Source: an uncultured Oscillospiraceae bacterium
GTDB lineage: Bacteria; Bacillota; Clostridia; Oscillospirales; Oscillospiraceae
Direction: 5' to 3'
DNA length: 8,965 bases
NCBI GenBank assembly: GCA_934546725.1
Contig: CAKTED010000052.1
Span: 1-8,965, forward strand
Position numbers and translations under genes: made by a program
In this document: positions 1 through 5,654 of the stretch, one piece after another
How positions within the stretch are numbered: the stretch's first letter is position 1
Layout: each line of letters opens with the position of its first letter
Notes under the pieces: model-generated
The model's input: the letters and a program-made list of their open reading frames with translations, nothing else
The model's database searches: none
What the model was told of the DNA's origin: nothing

Positions 1-577
1 CAAGAGCATTCTTCGAGTTGGCGTAGGTGTCGTACTTCTGGAGCTTCATGTCGGGATAGTTTGCGATAAGGTAGGTCTCGGCGGTGGTGCCGGAGATGAC
101 GATCATTGCGTCGTCCGCGTTCCAGTTATCAAGCGTTTCGATAACGTTGGAGCTCGGGGAAACAACGCCGAGGGCGACGTTCATGTACGGCAGAGCGAAG
201 TCTACCTCCTCGGCGCGCTCGGGGGTAACGGTGAAGTTTGCGAGGATGAGGTCGACCTTGCCGGTCTGGAGATACTCGATGCGGTTGGCCGCCTCGGTGG
301 AAACGTAGTTCACCTTGACGCCGAGATCCTCGCCGATGCGGTTGCCGAAGTAGATGTCATAGCCCTGATAGTCGCCATTTTCGTCAACGTAGCCGAAGGG
401 GGCCTTGTCGGAAAATACGCCGATGTTGATGGTGCCGCTCTGCTTTATCTCGTCGAGCGTGCGGTAGACCTCACCGCTGCCGGTCTTATCGTCTGTGGTT
501 TTGGAGCCGCAGGCCGCCATGGAGAGCAGCATTGCCAGCGCGAATACAAGTGCGAGTACCTTACGAAGCTTTTTCAT
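1..577 (-). CDS. Amino acid ABC transporter substrate-binding lipoprotein (C-terminus beyond window)
   Basis: This is the first 192 codons of a family 3 extracellular solute-binding protein (SBP_bac_3 type), which captures an amino acid outside the membrane and hands it to the permeases encoded upstream. It starts with a lipoprotein signal: two Lys, a hydrophobic stretch, then a lipobox ending at Cys23 (Met-Ala-Ala-Cys). Family features follow: a 'GYDIYFGNRIGEDLG'-like segment after about residue 70, then 'RIEYLQTGKVDLI' and 'TVTPERAEEVDF', the typical ligand-lobe sequences. The ATG at 577-575 has an AAGGAG site at 592-587. The gene starts 17 nt after the ATPase stop, and that stop lies just upstream of the ribosome binding site, so it is the last known gene of the operon. 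The family assignment is firm. The ligand cannot be read from this part; cystine/cysteine is inferred only from the poly-Cys leader at 2995-2885. The C-terminal lobe is not in the window. Confidence 0.93.
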   Translation of the reverse strand, partial: MKKLRKVLALVFALAMLLSMAACGSKTTDDKTGSGEVYRTLDEIKQSGTINIGVFSDKAPFGYVDENGDYQGYDIYFGNRIGEDLGVKVNYVSTEAANRIEYLQTGKVDLILANFTVTPERAEEVDFALPYMNVALGVVSPSSNVIETLDNWNADDAMIVISGTTAETYLIANYPDMKLQKYDTYANSKNAL

Positions 578-594
578 TGTTATCTTCTCCTTTT

Positions 595-1374
595 TCATTG
601 AGGGTCAGCGCCCTCGTCAACATGATGTGTTTTCCGCTCAAACGTGAACGTATGCAGAAATTTCTGCGCGCGCTCCGTCTGCGGATGCTCAAAAAACTGC
701 TCGGGAGGGCCGCTTTCGATGATCCTGCCCTCGTCAAGAAATATCACTCTGTCCGCGATGGCTCGTGCAAACTGCATCTCGTGAGTTACTATCAGCATCG
801 TCCTGCCCTGGTCGGCCAGGTCAAGAACCACCTCCAGCACCTCACGCACCATCTCAGGGTCGAGCGCCGCCGTCACCTCGTCGAAAAGAAGTATCTCCGG
901 GTGCATGCACAGCGCCCGCGCTATCGCCACGCGCTGCTTCTGGCCGCCGGAGAGCTGGCGCGGAAGGCTCTTTGCCTTATTCTCCAGCCCCACTCTTGCC
1001 AGCAGCGCCATGGCCTCCTCCGTGACCTCGGCCTTCTGCCGCTTCTGCATCTTCGTCGGCGCAAGGAGCAGGTTATCAAGAACCGTGAGGTGGGGGAAGA
1101 GGTCGTAGCTCTGGAAGACCATGCCGATCTTCTGCCGGAGCGCGCTGAGATTCTTTCCGCCGGAAGAAATGGTCTCGTCCCTGAGCCTGATGGTCCCGCC
1201 CTGGATCGGCTCCAGGGCGTTGATACATCGCAGCAGAGTGCTTTTGCCGCAGCCGCTCGGGCCGATGATGACTATTACCTCGCCCTCGCGCACGCTGAGG
1301 CTCAGATCGTTGAGCACGGTGTTGTCATCATAGCGCTTTACGAGGTTTTCGATTGTCAGGATGGGCTTATCCAT
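595..1374 (-). CDS. Polar amino acid ABC transporter ATP-binding protein
   Basis: This is a 259-residue ATPase subunit of a polar amino acid uptake ABC importer (GlnQ/TcyC-like), acting on the cytoplasmic face of the membrane. All nucleotide-binding elements are present: Walker A GPSGCGKST at residues 38-46, Q-loop Gln88 (MVFQSYDLFPH), signature LSGGQ at 141-145, Walker B ILLFDE at 161-166 followed by the D-loop (ALDPE), and switch His198 (VTHEM). Position 167 is Val rather than the commoner Pro (FDEVTAALDPE), a variant I recall from amino acid importers. The start is ATG at 1374: GGAGG at 1387-1383 lies 8 nt upstream. A longer reading from GTG 1389 would begin inside that binding site. It lies 5 nt after the second permease stop and 17 nt before the binding-protein gene. 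Substrate is inferred from the leader, not from this protein. Confidence 0.95.
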   Translation of the reverse strand: MDKPILTIENLVKRYDDNTVLNDLSLSVREGEVIVIIGPSGCGKSTLLRCINALEPIQGGTIRLRDETISSGGKNLSALRQKIGMVFQSYDLFPHLTVLDNLLLAPTKMQKRQKAEVTEEAMALLARVGLENKAKSLPRQLSGGQKQRVAIARALCMHPEILLFDEVTAALDPEMVREVLEVVLDLADQGRTMLIVTHEMQFARAIADRVIFLDEGRIIESGPPEQFFEHPQTERAQKFLHTFTFERKTHHVDEGADPQ

Positions 1375-1379
1375 GCGCC

Positions 1380-2054
1380 CTACCTCCACTTCTTTTCAAG
1401 GTATCGCGCCAGCAGGCTTATGGGCCAGCAGGCGATAAAATACAGCGCGAACACGGCCAGATATATGCCGAACGCGGCGTTCGGGCTGCTCATGCGGTTG
1501 GCCTCGATTATCTGCTGAGCCACCTTCAGAACCTCGACGACGCCTATCATGACTATAAGGCTCGTGGTTTTTATCATGCGGGTTATGAGGTTTATGGAAA
1601 GCGGGATCAGCCGCCGCACCGTCTGCGGCAGGATAACGTACATGTACGTCTGCTTCTTCGTGAGCGCGAGCGCCTCGGCGCTTTCAAACTGGTGCTTCGG
1701 AACGCTTATCAGCGCGCCGCGGACAAGGTCGCCCATCTCCGCCGTGCCCCACAGGACGAAGACAATCAGCGCCGAAAGCTCGCCCGAAAGGTTCCAGCCG
1801 AAGGCGCGCGTTGTGCCGAAATAGACGATGAACAGCAGCACGAGCTGCGGCATGATGCGTATTACCTCGAGGTAAAAGCGCGTTACGGCGCGGCAGACGG
1901 GGTTTTTCCATGTCATGAGCGCGCCGAGCAGTATGCCCAGCGGGATGCTGATGGCAACGGCGATAAGGCTTATCTTGAGCGCAACGCCAAGTCCGCCGAG
2001 GATGCGGATGAGATTTTTGCCCTTGAAGAGAAGGTCAAGCCCCAAATCCGGCAT
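1380..2054 (-). CDS. Amino acid ABC transporter permease, second subunit
   Basis: This is a 224-residue inner-membrane permease of the His/Glu/Gln/Arg/opine family (HEQRO, BPD_transp_1 fold), expected to pair with the other permease and the ATPase dimer. Hydrophobic segments lie at about residues 22-46, 65-80, 94-106, 152-172 and 194-216. The cytoplasmic EAA-like coupling loop is at about 112-152 (RGALISVPKHQFESAEAL, then YVILPQ). The start is ATG 2054, because AAAGGAGG at 2069-2062 sits 7 nt before it. An upstream in-frame ATG at 2072 would add six residues but lies just upstream of that site. The first 20 nt overlap the end of the preceding permease gene, which suggests translational coupling. 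'RIMPQLVLLFIVYFG' matches the usual R-x-x-P-x-L-x-x-x-F-x-x-Y segment of the family. Confidence 0.94.
   Translation of the reverse strand: MPDLGLDLLFKGKNLIRILGGLGVALKISLIAVAISIPLGILLGALMTWKNPVCRAVTRFYLEVIRIMPQLVLLFIVYFGTTRAFGWNLSGELSALIVFVLWGTAEMGDLVRGALISVPKHQFESAEALALTKKQTYMYVILPQTVRRLIPLSINLITRMIKTTSLIVMIGVVEVLKVAQQIIEANRMSSPNAAFGIYLAVFALYFIACWPISLLARYLEKKWR
1383..1387 (-). promoter_or_regulatory. Ribosome binding site fixing the ATPase start
   Basis: GGAGG read on the minus strand lies 8 nt before ATG 1374 and overlaps the end of the preceding permease ORF. It makes the ATG the start and rules out the in-frame GTG at 1389, which overlaps the site itself. Confidence 0.75.
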
Positions 2055-2694
2055 AGCGCAGCCTCCTTTCAAGCAGGCTGCCGAGGATGGATATCGGCAG
2101 CAGTATCAGCAGGTAGAAAACCACCAGCATGAAGAGGCTTTCCGTGGTCTTGGAGTAAAGGCCTATGAGGTCCTTGGCCGTGAACATCAGGTCCATCAGG
2201 CTTATCGCGCTGAAAACGCTCGTTTCCTTCATCAGGAATATCACGTTTGCCATAAAGGCCGGAACGCTTGTGGATATCGCCTGCGGGAGGACGACATAGC
2301 GCATGGTCTGGAAGCGGCTCATGCCCAGACTCAGCGCGCTCTCCTCCTGAATGGCCGCCACGGACTCGATGCCGCTGCGGAACGCCTCGGCCATGTAGCT
2401 TCCGCCGAGAAAAGCAAGCCCCACAACGCCGCAGACCTCCGCGTCCGTCTTTATCCCGATCTTCGGCAGGCCGTAGTAGATGAAAAAGAGCTGGATGAGA
2501 AGGGGAGTGTTGCGGCTTATTTCAATGTATACGGCGGCTATCTGGCGCAGCACGGGTATTTTGTAATACTGCGCGAGCATGCACAGAAGTCCGACGATTA
2601 TGGCGAAGGCTATGCCGAGCAGGCCGATCCTGACCGTAAGCACCGCCGCTCTGCCATAGAGCGGGAGGTATTTCATGATAAACTCCCAGTTCAC
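2035..2694 (-). CDS. Amino acid ABC transporter permease, first subunit
   Basis: This is a 219-residue HEQRO-family permease and the first structural gene of the importer operon. Hydrophobic segments lie at about residues 16-41, 64-76, 86-98, 143-155 and 186-206. The family segment ISRNTPLLIQLFFIYYGLP is at 59-77. The EAA coupling loop runs from about 100 to 140 (YMAEAFRSGIESV, then SALSLGMSRF and YVVLPQA). The start is GTG 2694: AAAGGAGG at 2710-2703 lies 8 nt upstream, while the first internal ATG (2676) would be 26 nt from it. The last 20 nt overlap the next permease. It begins 113 nt after the U-run of the leader terminator at 2837-2808, so its expression should depend on read-through of that terminator, plus any internal promoter. 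Confidence 0.94.
   Translation of the reverse strand: MNWEFIMKYLPLYGRAAVLTVRIGLLGIAFAIIVGLLCMLAQYYKIPVLRQIAAVYIEISRNTPLLIQLFFIYYGLPKIGIKTDAEVCGVVGLAFLGGSYMAEAFRSGIESVAAIQEESALSLGMSRFQTMRYVVLPQAISTSVPAFMANVIFLMKETSVFSAISLMDLMFTAKDLIGLYSKTTESLFMLVVFYLLILLPISILGSLLERRLRYAGFGA
2062..2069 (-). promoter_or_regulatory. Ribosome binding site fixing the second permease start
   Basis: AAAGGAGG on the minus strand lies inside the 3' end of the upstream permease gene and 7 nt before ATG 2054. It supports the shorter 224-residue product over the start at 2072. Confidence 0.8.
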
Positions 2695-2702
2695 GTCTGC
2701 CG

Positions 2703-2710
2703 CCTCCTTT
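2703..2710 (-). promoter_or_regulatory. Ribosome binding site supporting the GTG start of the first permease
   Basis: AAAGGAGG on the minus strand ends 8 nt before GTG 2694. It decides for the GTG start over the in-frame ATG at 2676. Confidence 0.8.
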
Positions 2711-2735
2711 CCGATTTTTTTGAGCGGTATATTTT

Positions 2736-2741
2736 ATTATA
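2736..2741 (-). promoter_or_regulatory. Possible internal -10 element downstream of the attenuator
   Basis: A perfect TATAAT on the minus strand lies 42 nt before the first permease start and downstream of the leader terminator. No acceptable -35 is present at 15-20 nt spacing (the 17-nt position reads ATGCTT). The element sits within a short AT-rich dyad (gtata/tatac, 2727-2742). It could give low attenuation-independent expression or could be chance. Confidence 0.3.
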
Positions 2742-2763
2742 CGCGGCGCCGATGGCCGAAGCA

Positions 2764-2789
2764 TCACCGAAATGTCTGCATTTCGGTGA
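2764..2789. repeat. Perfect 11-bp inverted repeat between attenuator terminator and permease gene
   Basis: The arms TCACCGAAATG (2764-2774) and CATTTCGGTGA (2779-2789) are perfectly complementary around a 4-nt centre (TCTG). No T-run follows on either strand, so it does not look like an intrinsic terminator. In the operon transcript it would form a stable stem-loop directly after the terminator. In DNA it could be a dimeric operator beside the weak -10 at 2741-2736. The sequence is directly seen; its function is unknown. Confidence 0.75.
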
Positions 2790-2807
2790 CATGAGCGCGG
2801 TGGCCAT

Positions 2808-2837
2808 AAAAAAACCGGGAGCCATCAAAGCTCCCGG
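2808..2837 (-). terminator. Intrinsic terminator of the cysteine leader
   Basis: On the minus strand CCGGGAGC (2837-2830) pairs with GCTCCCGG (2822-2815), giving an 8-bp GC-rich stem with a 7-nt loop followed by seven T residues (2814-2808). It lies 47 nt after the leader peptide stop and 113 nt before the first permease. It would therefore terminate the importer transcript in its leader, as an attenuator does. It would also end any read-through from thiI-cinA. Its 5' arm is part of the alternative pairing described for the leader. Confidence 0.9.
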
Positions 2838-2884
2838 ACAAAACGCGCTTCTCTTCTCCGCGCGGCGAAGCCTGAGACCCCGCC

Positions 2885-2995
2885 TTATGCCGCAGTGTGC
2901 AGAGCAGAACCTGACCGCACCACACCGACATTACCTGTCCGGGAGTTCGATCCGCAACAACAACAGCTGAGAGATGAAACGATGAAAACGGTCAT
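2885..2995 (-). CDS. Poly-cysteine leader peptide, 36 residues
   Basis: The ORF runs from ATG 2995 to TAA 2887-2885. AAAGGAG at 3009-3003 lies 7 nt before the ATG, which is as good a ribosome binding site as those of the structural genes. Residues 11-14 are Cys-Cys-Cys-Cys, encoded TGT TGT TGT TGC at 2965-2954, within the stretch SSLSCCCCGSNS. No other run of a single amino acid occurs, and there is no membrane segment or known domain. The fourth codon is TGC, so the run is not merely a TGT trinucleotide repeat. The start is about 24 nt after the predicted transcription start. The peptide probably has no function as a product; translation itself is the sensor for charged tRNA-Cys. The codons beyond the Cys run encode the antiterminator strand (2945-2936). 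It is too short for normal gene callers. Confidence 0.83.
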   Translation of the reverse strand: MTVFIVSSLSCCCCGSNSRTGNVGVVRSGSALHTAA

Positions 2996-3002
2996 TTTCC
3001 TG

Positions 3003-3009
3003 CTCCTTT
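3003..3009 (-). promoter_or_regulatory. Ribosome binding site of the leader peptide
   Basis: AAAGGAG on the minus strand with 7-nt spacing to ATG 2995. It is the main evidence that the short Cys-rich ORF is translated and that the Cys frame is the one used. Confidence 0.8.
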
Positions 3010-3025
3010 CCTGAATGATGTGCCT

Positions 3026-3054
3026 ATCATAGCACCATTAACCTGGCATGTCAA
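3026..3054 (-). promoter_or_regulatory. Sigma-A-type promoter of the importer operon
   Basis: The minus strand has a perfect -35 TTGACA (3054-3049), a 17-nt spacer and a -10 TATGAT (3031-3026, 5 of 6). Transcription should start near 3019. The -35 begins 21 nt after the cinA stop, so the promoter fills the gap between the two operons. Confidence 0.88.
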
Positions 3055-3075
3055 CGGGGAATCTGGATTTTCTTC

Positions 3076-4332
3076 TCATTTTTTACCTGCGTCCGTCCCG
3101 CGCAGTGCCCTTATGAGCATGTCAAAGGCGTTGTGCGCCGCCGTCATCCTCACGCGCTCGCGGTCGCCGCCGCATTTGAGCGCGCGGCATACCGTGCCGC
3201 TCTCCGAAGCAAGTGCGACGAAAACCGTGCCCACGGGGTTGCCGCGCCCGTCGCTGTCCGGCCCGGCCACACCGGTTGTGCTCACGGCGAGGTCGGTTCT
3301 CATGACGCGCCGCGCGCCCTCGGCCATCGCCCGGGCCACAGGCTCGGATACCGCGCCGAATTTGTCCAGCAGCTCCTGCGGAACGCCGAGAACGCCTGCC
3401 TTCACGGCGTTTGTATACGAAACCACCCCACCGGCGAAAACTTTCGAGGAGCCGGGAATATCCGTTATCCGCTTCGCTATGAGCCCGCCCGTGCAGGATT
3501 CGGCGGAGGAAAGGGTCAGCCCCCGGATTTTCAGAAGCTCAAAGGCGGCGTATTCAAGCCCCGGAACGTCAATGCCGTAGATATATTCGCCCACGGCCTC
3601 GCGGACCTTTTCAATAACGGGGGCCATGAGCGCCTCGGCCCCGGCCTCGCTCCCGGCCCGTGCCGTAACGCGCAGAAGGACCTCTCCGGGCTTTGCGTAG
3701 GGCGCGAGGGTCGGGTTTTCAAGACTGTTCATAAGCTCGCGAAGCCTGTCCTCCACGCCGCTCTCGCCCAGGCCGAATATCCTGATATTGTGCGAATAGA
3801 GCTGTTCGTCCGAAAGCGCGCGCAGATATTCCGCCGCGCCGGAGCGGAGCATGGCCCGAAGCTCCTTCGGCGGGCCGGGAAGCATGATGACGTGCGTTCC
3901 ATCCGCCTCAAAGGCGCAGCCCGGCGCCGTGCCGCAGCTGTTTTCAAGAACTGTGCAGCCATCGGGCAGCCACGCCTGGAGAAGGTTATTATCCGTCATC
4001 GGAAAGCCCGCCGCGGCTATGAGCGCGCGGATCTTACCGGCCTCCTCCTCGTGAAAAACAAGCCTTTTGCCAAAGCACTCCGCCAAAGTCTGCTTTGTAA
4101 GATCGTCGCAGGTCGGGCCGAGACCCCCGGAGGTTATGATTATGTCCGCCCGCGACCTGGCGTCTTCGACGGCGCGGCGCAGCCGCTCCGGATTATCGCC
4201 CACCACGGTCTGCCGGTAGCAGCCGATGCCAAGCCCGGCAAGCAGAACGGAAATTTCCGCCGCGTCGGTATTAACGATGTTGCCCAGCAGCAGCTCCGTG
4301 CCGACGGAGATTATCTCAGCGCTGTGCGCCAT
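3076..4332 (-). CDS. cinA: CinA family protein, competence/damage-inducible with nicotinamide-nucleotide amidase domain
   Basis: This 418-residue protein has the full two-part CinA layout. The N-terminal MoCF-binding-like (COG1058) domain, about residues 5-170, shows ISVGTELLLG, TSGGLGPTCDDLT (67-79) and PGPPKE (152-157). The C-terminal PncC-type domain, about 260-412, shows the active-site segment SAESCTGG (276-283, Ser279 the expected nucleophile), GGVVSYTNAVK (301-311) and STTGVAGP (351-358). The C-terminal domain deamidates nicotinamide mononucleotide to nicotinate mononucleotide in pyridine nucleotide salvage. The N-terminal domain of family members has ADP-ribose pyrophosphatase activity, and some CinA proteins bind RecA in competence. 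It starts 6 nt after the thiI stop, so the two are almost certainly co-transcribed; an AAGGGA ribosome binding site lies within the thiI end. No terminator follows it before the importer promoter. Length and motifs are normal for the family. Confidence 0.95.
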   Translation of the reverse strand: MAHSAEIISVGTELLLGNIVNTDAAEISVLLAGLGIGCYRQTVVGDNPERLRRAVEDARSRADIIITSGGLGPTCDDLTKQTLAECFGKRLVFHEEEAGKIRALIAAAGFPMTDNNLLQAWLPDGCTVLENSCGTAPGCAFEADGTHVIMLPGPPKELRAMLRSGAAEYLRALSDEQLYSHNIRIFGLGESGVEDRLRELMNSLENPTLAPYAKPGEVLLRVTARAGSEAGAEALMAPVIEKVREAVGEYIYGIDVPGLEYAAFELLKIRGLTLSSAESCTGGLIAKRITDIPGSSKVFAGGVVSYTNAVKAGVLGVPQELLDKFGAVSEPVARAMAEGARRVMRTDLAVSTTGVAGPDSDGRGNPVGTVFVALASESGTVCRALKCGGDRERVRMTAAHNAFDMLIRALRGTDAGKK

Positions 4333-4338
4333 TTTTCA

Positions 4339-5517
4339 TCAGTCCCTTTTGCGTATTTTTATTTTTTCGATGCCCGCCACGGCCTCATCGATGAGCGCCT
4401 GGCAGTCCAGCGCCGTCTCGGCCTCAAGCACCTCGGCAAGCGTCGGGCGCGTTTTCGGGTGGCGGGGCGTGAACACGGTGCAGCAGTCCTCATAGGGCAG
4501 GATGGAGGTTTCAAACGTGCCTATGCGGCGCGCTGTCCGGACTATCTCCTCCTTGTCCATGCCGATGAGAGGGCGCAGCACGGGCAGCGAAACGGCCGCG
4601 TTCGTTACGGCAAGCGCCTCCATGGTCTGGCTTGCCACCTGACCGAGATTTTCGCCTGTAACGAGCGCGCCGCAGCCGTTATCCAGCGCTATCCGCTCGG
4701 CGATGCGCATCATGAAGCGGCGCATGATGAGCGTGAAAAGCTCCTCGGGGCATTTATTGCGTATCTCCTCCTGAATGTGCGTAAACGGTACGATCTGAAC
4801 CGTGAGCCTGCCGCAGTAATCCAGAAGCTCCCCGGCAAGATCGAGCACCTTCTGCTTTGCAAGCTCGGAGGTATAGGGGAAGGAGAAGAAGTGGACGGGG
4901 AATATCTCAACGCCGCGCCTGGCGATCATATATGTCGAAACCGGGCTGTCTATGCCGCCGGAGAGGAGAGATACCGCCTTTCCGCCGACGCCCACGGGCA
5001 GGCCGCCCGCGGCGGGCTCGCTGTTCGCGTGAACGTAGGCCGCGTAATCGCGCACCTCAACGTTTACAACAAGCTCCGGAGAATGTACGTCCACGCGCAG
5101 ATGGGGGAACGCGTCGTGCAGCTCGCCGCCGACGTACTGCGACAGCGCTATGCTCGTCATGGGAAAGCTCTTGTCCGAGCGCTTTGACTCCACCTTGAAG
5201 CTTTTCGCGGCAAGGAGCGCGTCGCGCAGGTATTCCTTTGCGGTGGCGAGGATGGCGTCCTTATCCTTTTCGCAGGCGGCGGCGCGGGAAATGGCGACGA
5301 TGCCGAAGGTCTTTTTCATCAGCTCCTCGGCCTCGTCCATATCGATGCCGTCGTCCAGCGGCTCGGCGTAAATGGTGGACTGCACGGAATAGACCCTGAA
5401 GCGGCCGATGCGCGAAAGGCGGCGGTTTATGTTTGAAATGAGCTTCTGCTCGAAATATTTGCGGTTAAGTCCCTTCAGGACGATCTCGCCCTGCTTTAAA
5501 AGTAAGATATCGTTCAT
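4339..5517 (-). CDS. thiI: tRNA uracil 4-sulfurtransferase ThiI, short form without rhodanese domain
   Basis: This 392-residue cytoplasmic enzyme adenylates U8 of tRNA and replaces its oxygen with sulfur to give 4-thiouridine; in many bacteria it also feeds thiazole synthesis. Domain order: N-terminal ferredoxin-like region (about 1-60), THUMP domain (about 60-165) and PP-loop ATPase with SGGIDSP at 186-192. Further PP-loop features are TGENLGQVASQT (287-298) and PYEDCCTVF (341-349), whose Cys345/Cys346 include the conserved cysteine of the domain. The protein ends soon after, so the C-terminal rhodanese domain of E. coli ThiI is absent, as in Bacillus, where a dedicated cysteine desulfurase delivers the sulfur. 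No desulfurase gene is adjacent here. The ATG at 5517 has GGGGAG at 5529-5524, 6 nt upstream. It is first in an operon with cinA. Confidence 0.96.
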   Translation of the reverse strand: MNDILLLKQGEIVLKGLNRKYFEQKLISNINRRLSRIGRFRVYSVQSTIYAEPLDDGIDMDEAEELMKKTFGIVAISRAAACEKDKDAILATAKEYLRDALLAAKSFKVESKRSDKSFPMTSIALSQYVGGELHDAFPHLRVDVHSPELVVNVEVRDYAAYVHANSEPAAGGLPVGVGGKAVSLLSGGIDSPVSTYMIARRGVEIFPVHFFSFPYTSELAKQKVLDLAGELLDYCGRLTVQIVPFTHIQEEIRNKCPEELFTLIMRRFMMRIAERIALDNGCGALVTGENLGQVASQTMEALAVTNAAVSLPVLRPLIGMDKEEIVRTARRIGTFETSILPYEDCCTVFTPRHPKTRPTLAEVLEAETALDCQALIDEAVAGIEKIKIRKRD

Positions 5518-5555
5518 GAAATTCTCCCCGGATACAAGTCAAGTATTGTTTTTTT

Positions 5556-5584
5556 ATTTTAATGCCGCCCGCGGATAAAGTCAA
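5556..5584 (-). promoter_or_regulatory. Promoter of the thiI-cinA operon
   Basis: On the minus strand TTGACT (5584-5579, 5 of 6) and TAAAAT (5561-5556, 5 of 6) are separated by exactly 17 nt. Transcription would start near 5549, about 30 nt before the thiI ATG. The region is AT-rich against a GC-rich background. Confidence 0.75.
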
Positions 5585-5626
5585 CTGGCGCGCGGGTTTT
5601 AAAAAGCCTTTGCCGCTCATACGCTG

Positions 5627-5632
5627 TATAAA
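5627..5632 (+). promoter_or_regulatory. Possible -10 of the carboxypeptidase gene
   Basis: TATAAA lies 22 nt before the carboxypeptidase ATG. This would give a very short 5' leader, and no good -35 is visible at 16-18 nt. It is the best candidate in the 137-nt divergent gap with thiI, but weak. Confidence 0.35.
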
Positions 5633-5654
5633 GATCACATACGGAGGGACGAAT

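Larger units (their letters stand above)
2808..3019 (-). promoter_or_regulatory. Poly-cysteine leader attenuator of the amino acid importer operon
   Basis: From the predicted start near 3019 to the terminator end, the leader has every part of a ribosome-mediated attenuator. It has a Shine-Dalgarno (3009-3003), a leader ORF (2995-2885) with four Cys codons at 2965-2954, an antiterminator segment CTCCCGGACA at 2945-2936, its exact complement TGTCCGGGAG at 2840-2831, and the terminator 3' arm at 2822-2815. The segment at 2945-2936 shares CTCCCGG with the terminator 3' arm, so the two compete for the same 5' arm. A ribosome stalled at the first Cys codon would have its leading edge near 2953 and leave the antiterminator segment free. 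Inferred logic: low Cys-tRNA causes stalling, antitermination and importer expression. How the segment stays masked after translation is complete is not obvious; a weak GACA/TGTC hairpin at 2939-2927 is one option. No T-box or S-box motif was found. Confidence 0.82.

Noticed and set aside
2936..2960. T-loop-like sequence (GAGTTCGATCC) hinting at a tRNA on the plus strand
   Set aside because: The flanking bases do not form a T-stem, and no anticodon arm, D arm or acceptor stem is present. The segment is explained by the leader ORF and the antiterminator.
1915..2970. 351-codon plus-strand frame running through the permease gene and the leader
   Set aside because: It crosses the terminator and promoter of the minus-strand operon, overlaps the permeases, and lacks a ribosome binding site or a known domain.
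2808..3019. T-box or SAM (S-box) riboswitch in the leader
   Set aside because: No T-box core sequence resembling AGGGTGGNACCGCG and no S-box-like conserved core could be found. The translated Cys-codon ORF explains the leader better.
3133..5187. 684-codon plus-strand open frame opposite cinA and thiI
   Set aside because: It is antisense to two genes with clear family motifs, has no ribosome binding site or recognisable domain, and is Arg/Ala/His-rich as expected from GC-biased antisense codons.
5562..5654. N-terminal extension of the carboxypeptidase from ATG 5562
   Set aside because: It would put 31 charged residues before the signal peptide and has no ribosome binding site, whereas ATG 5655 has GGAGGG at 6-nt spacing.
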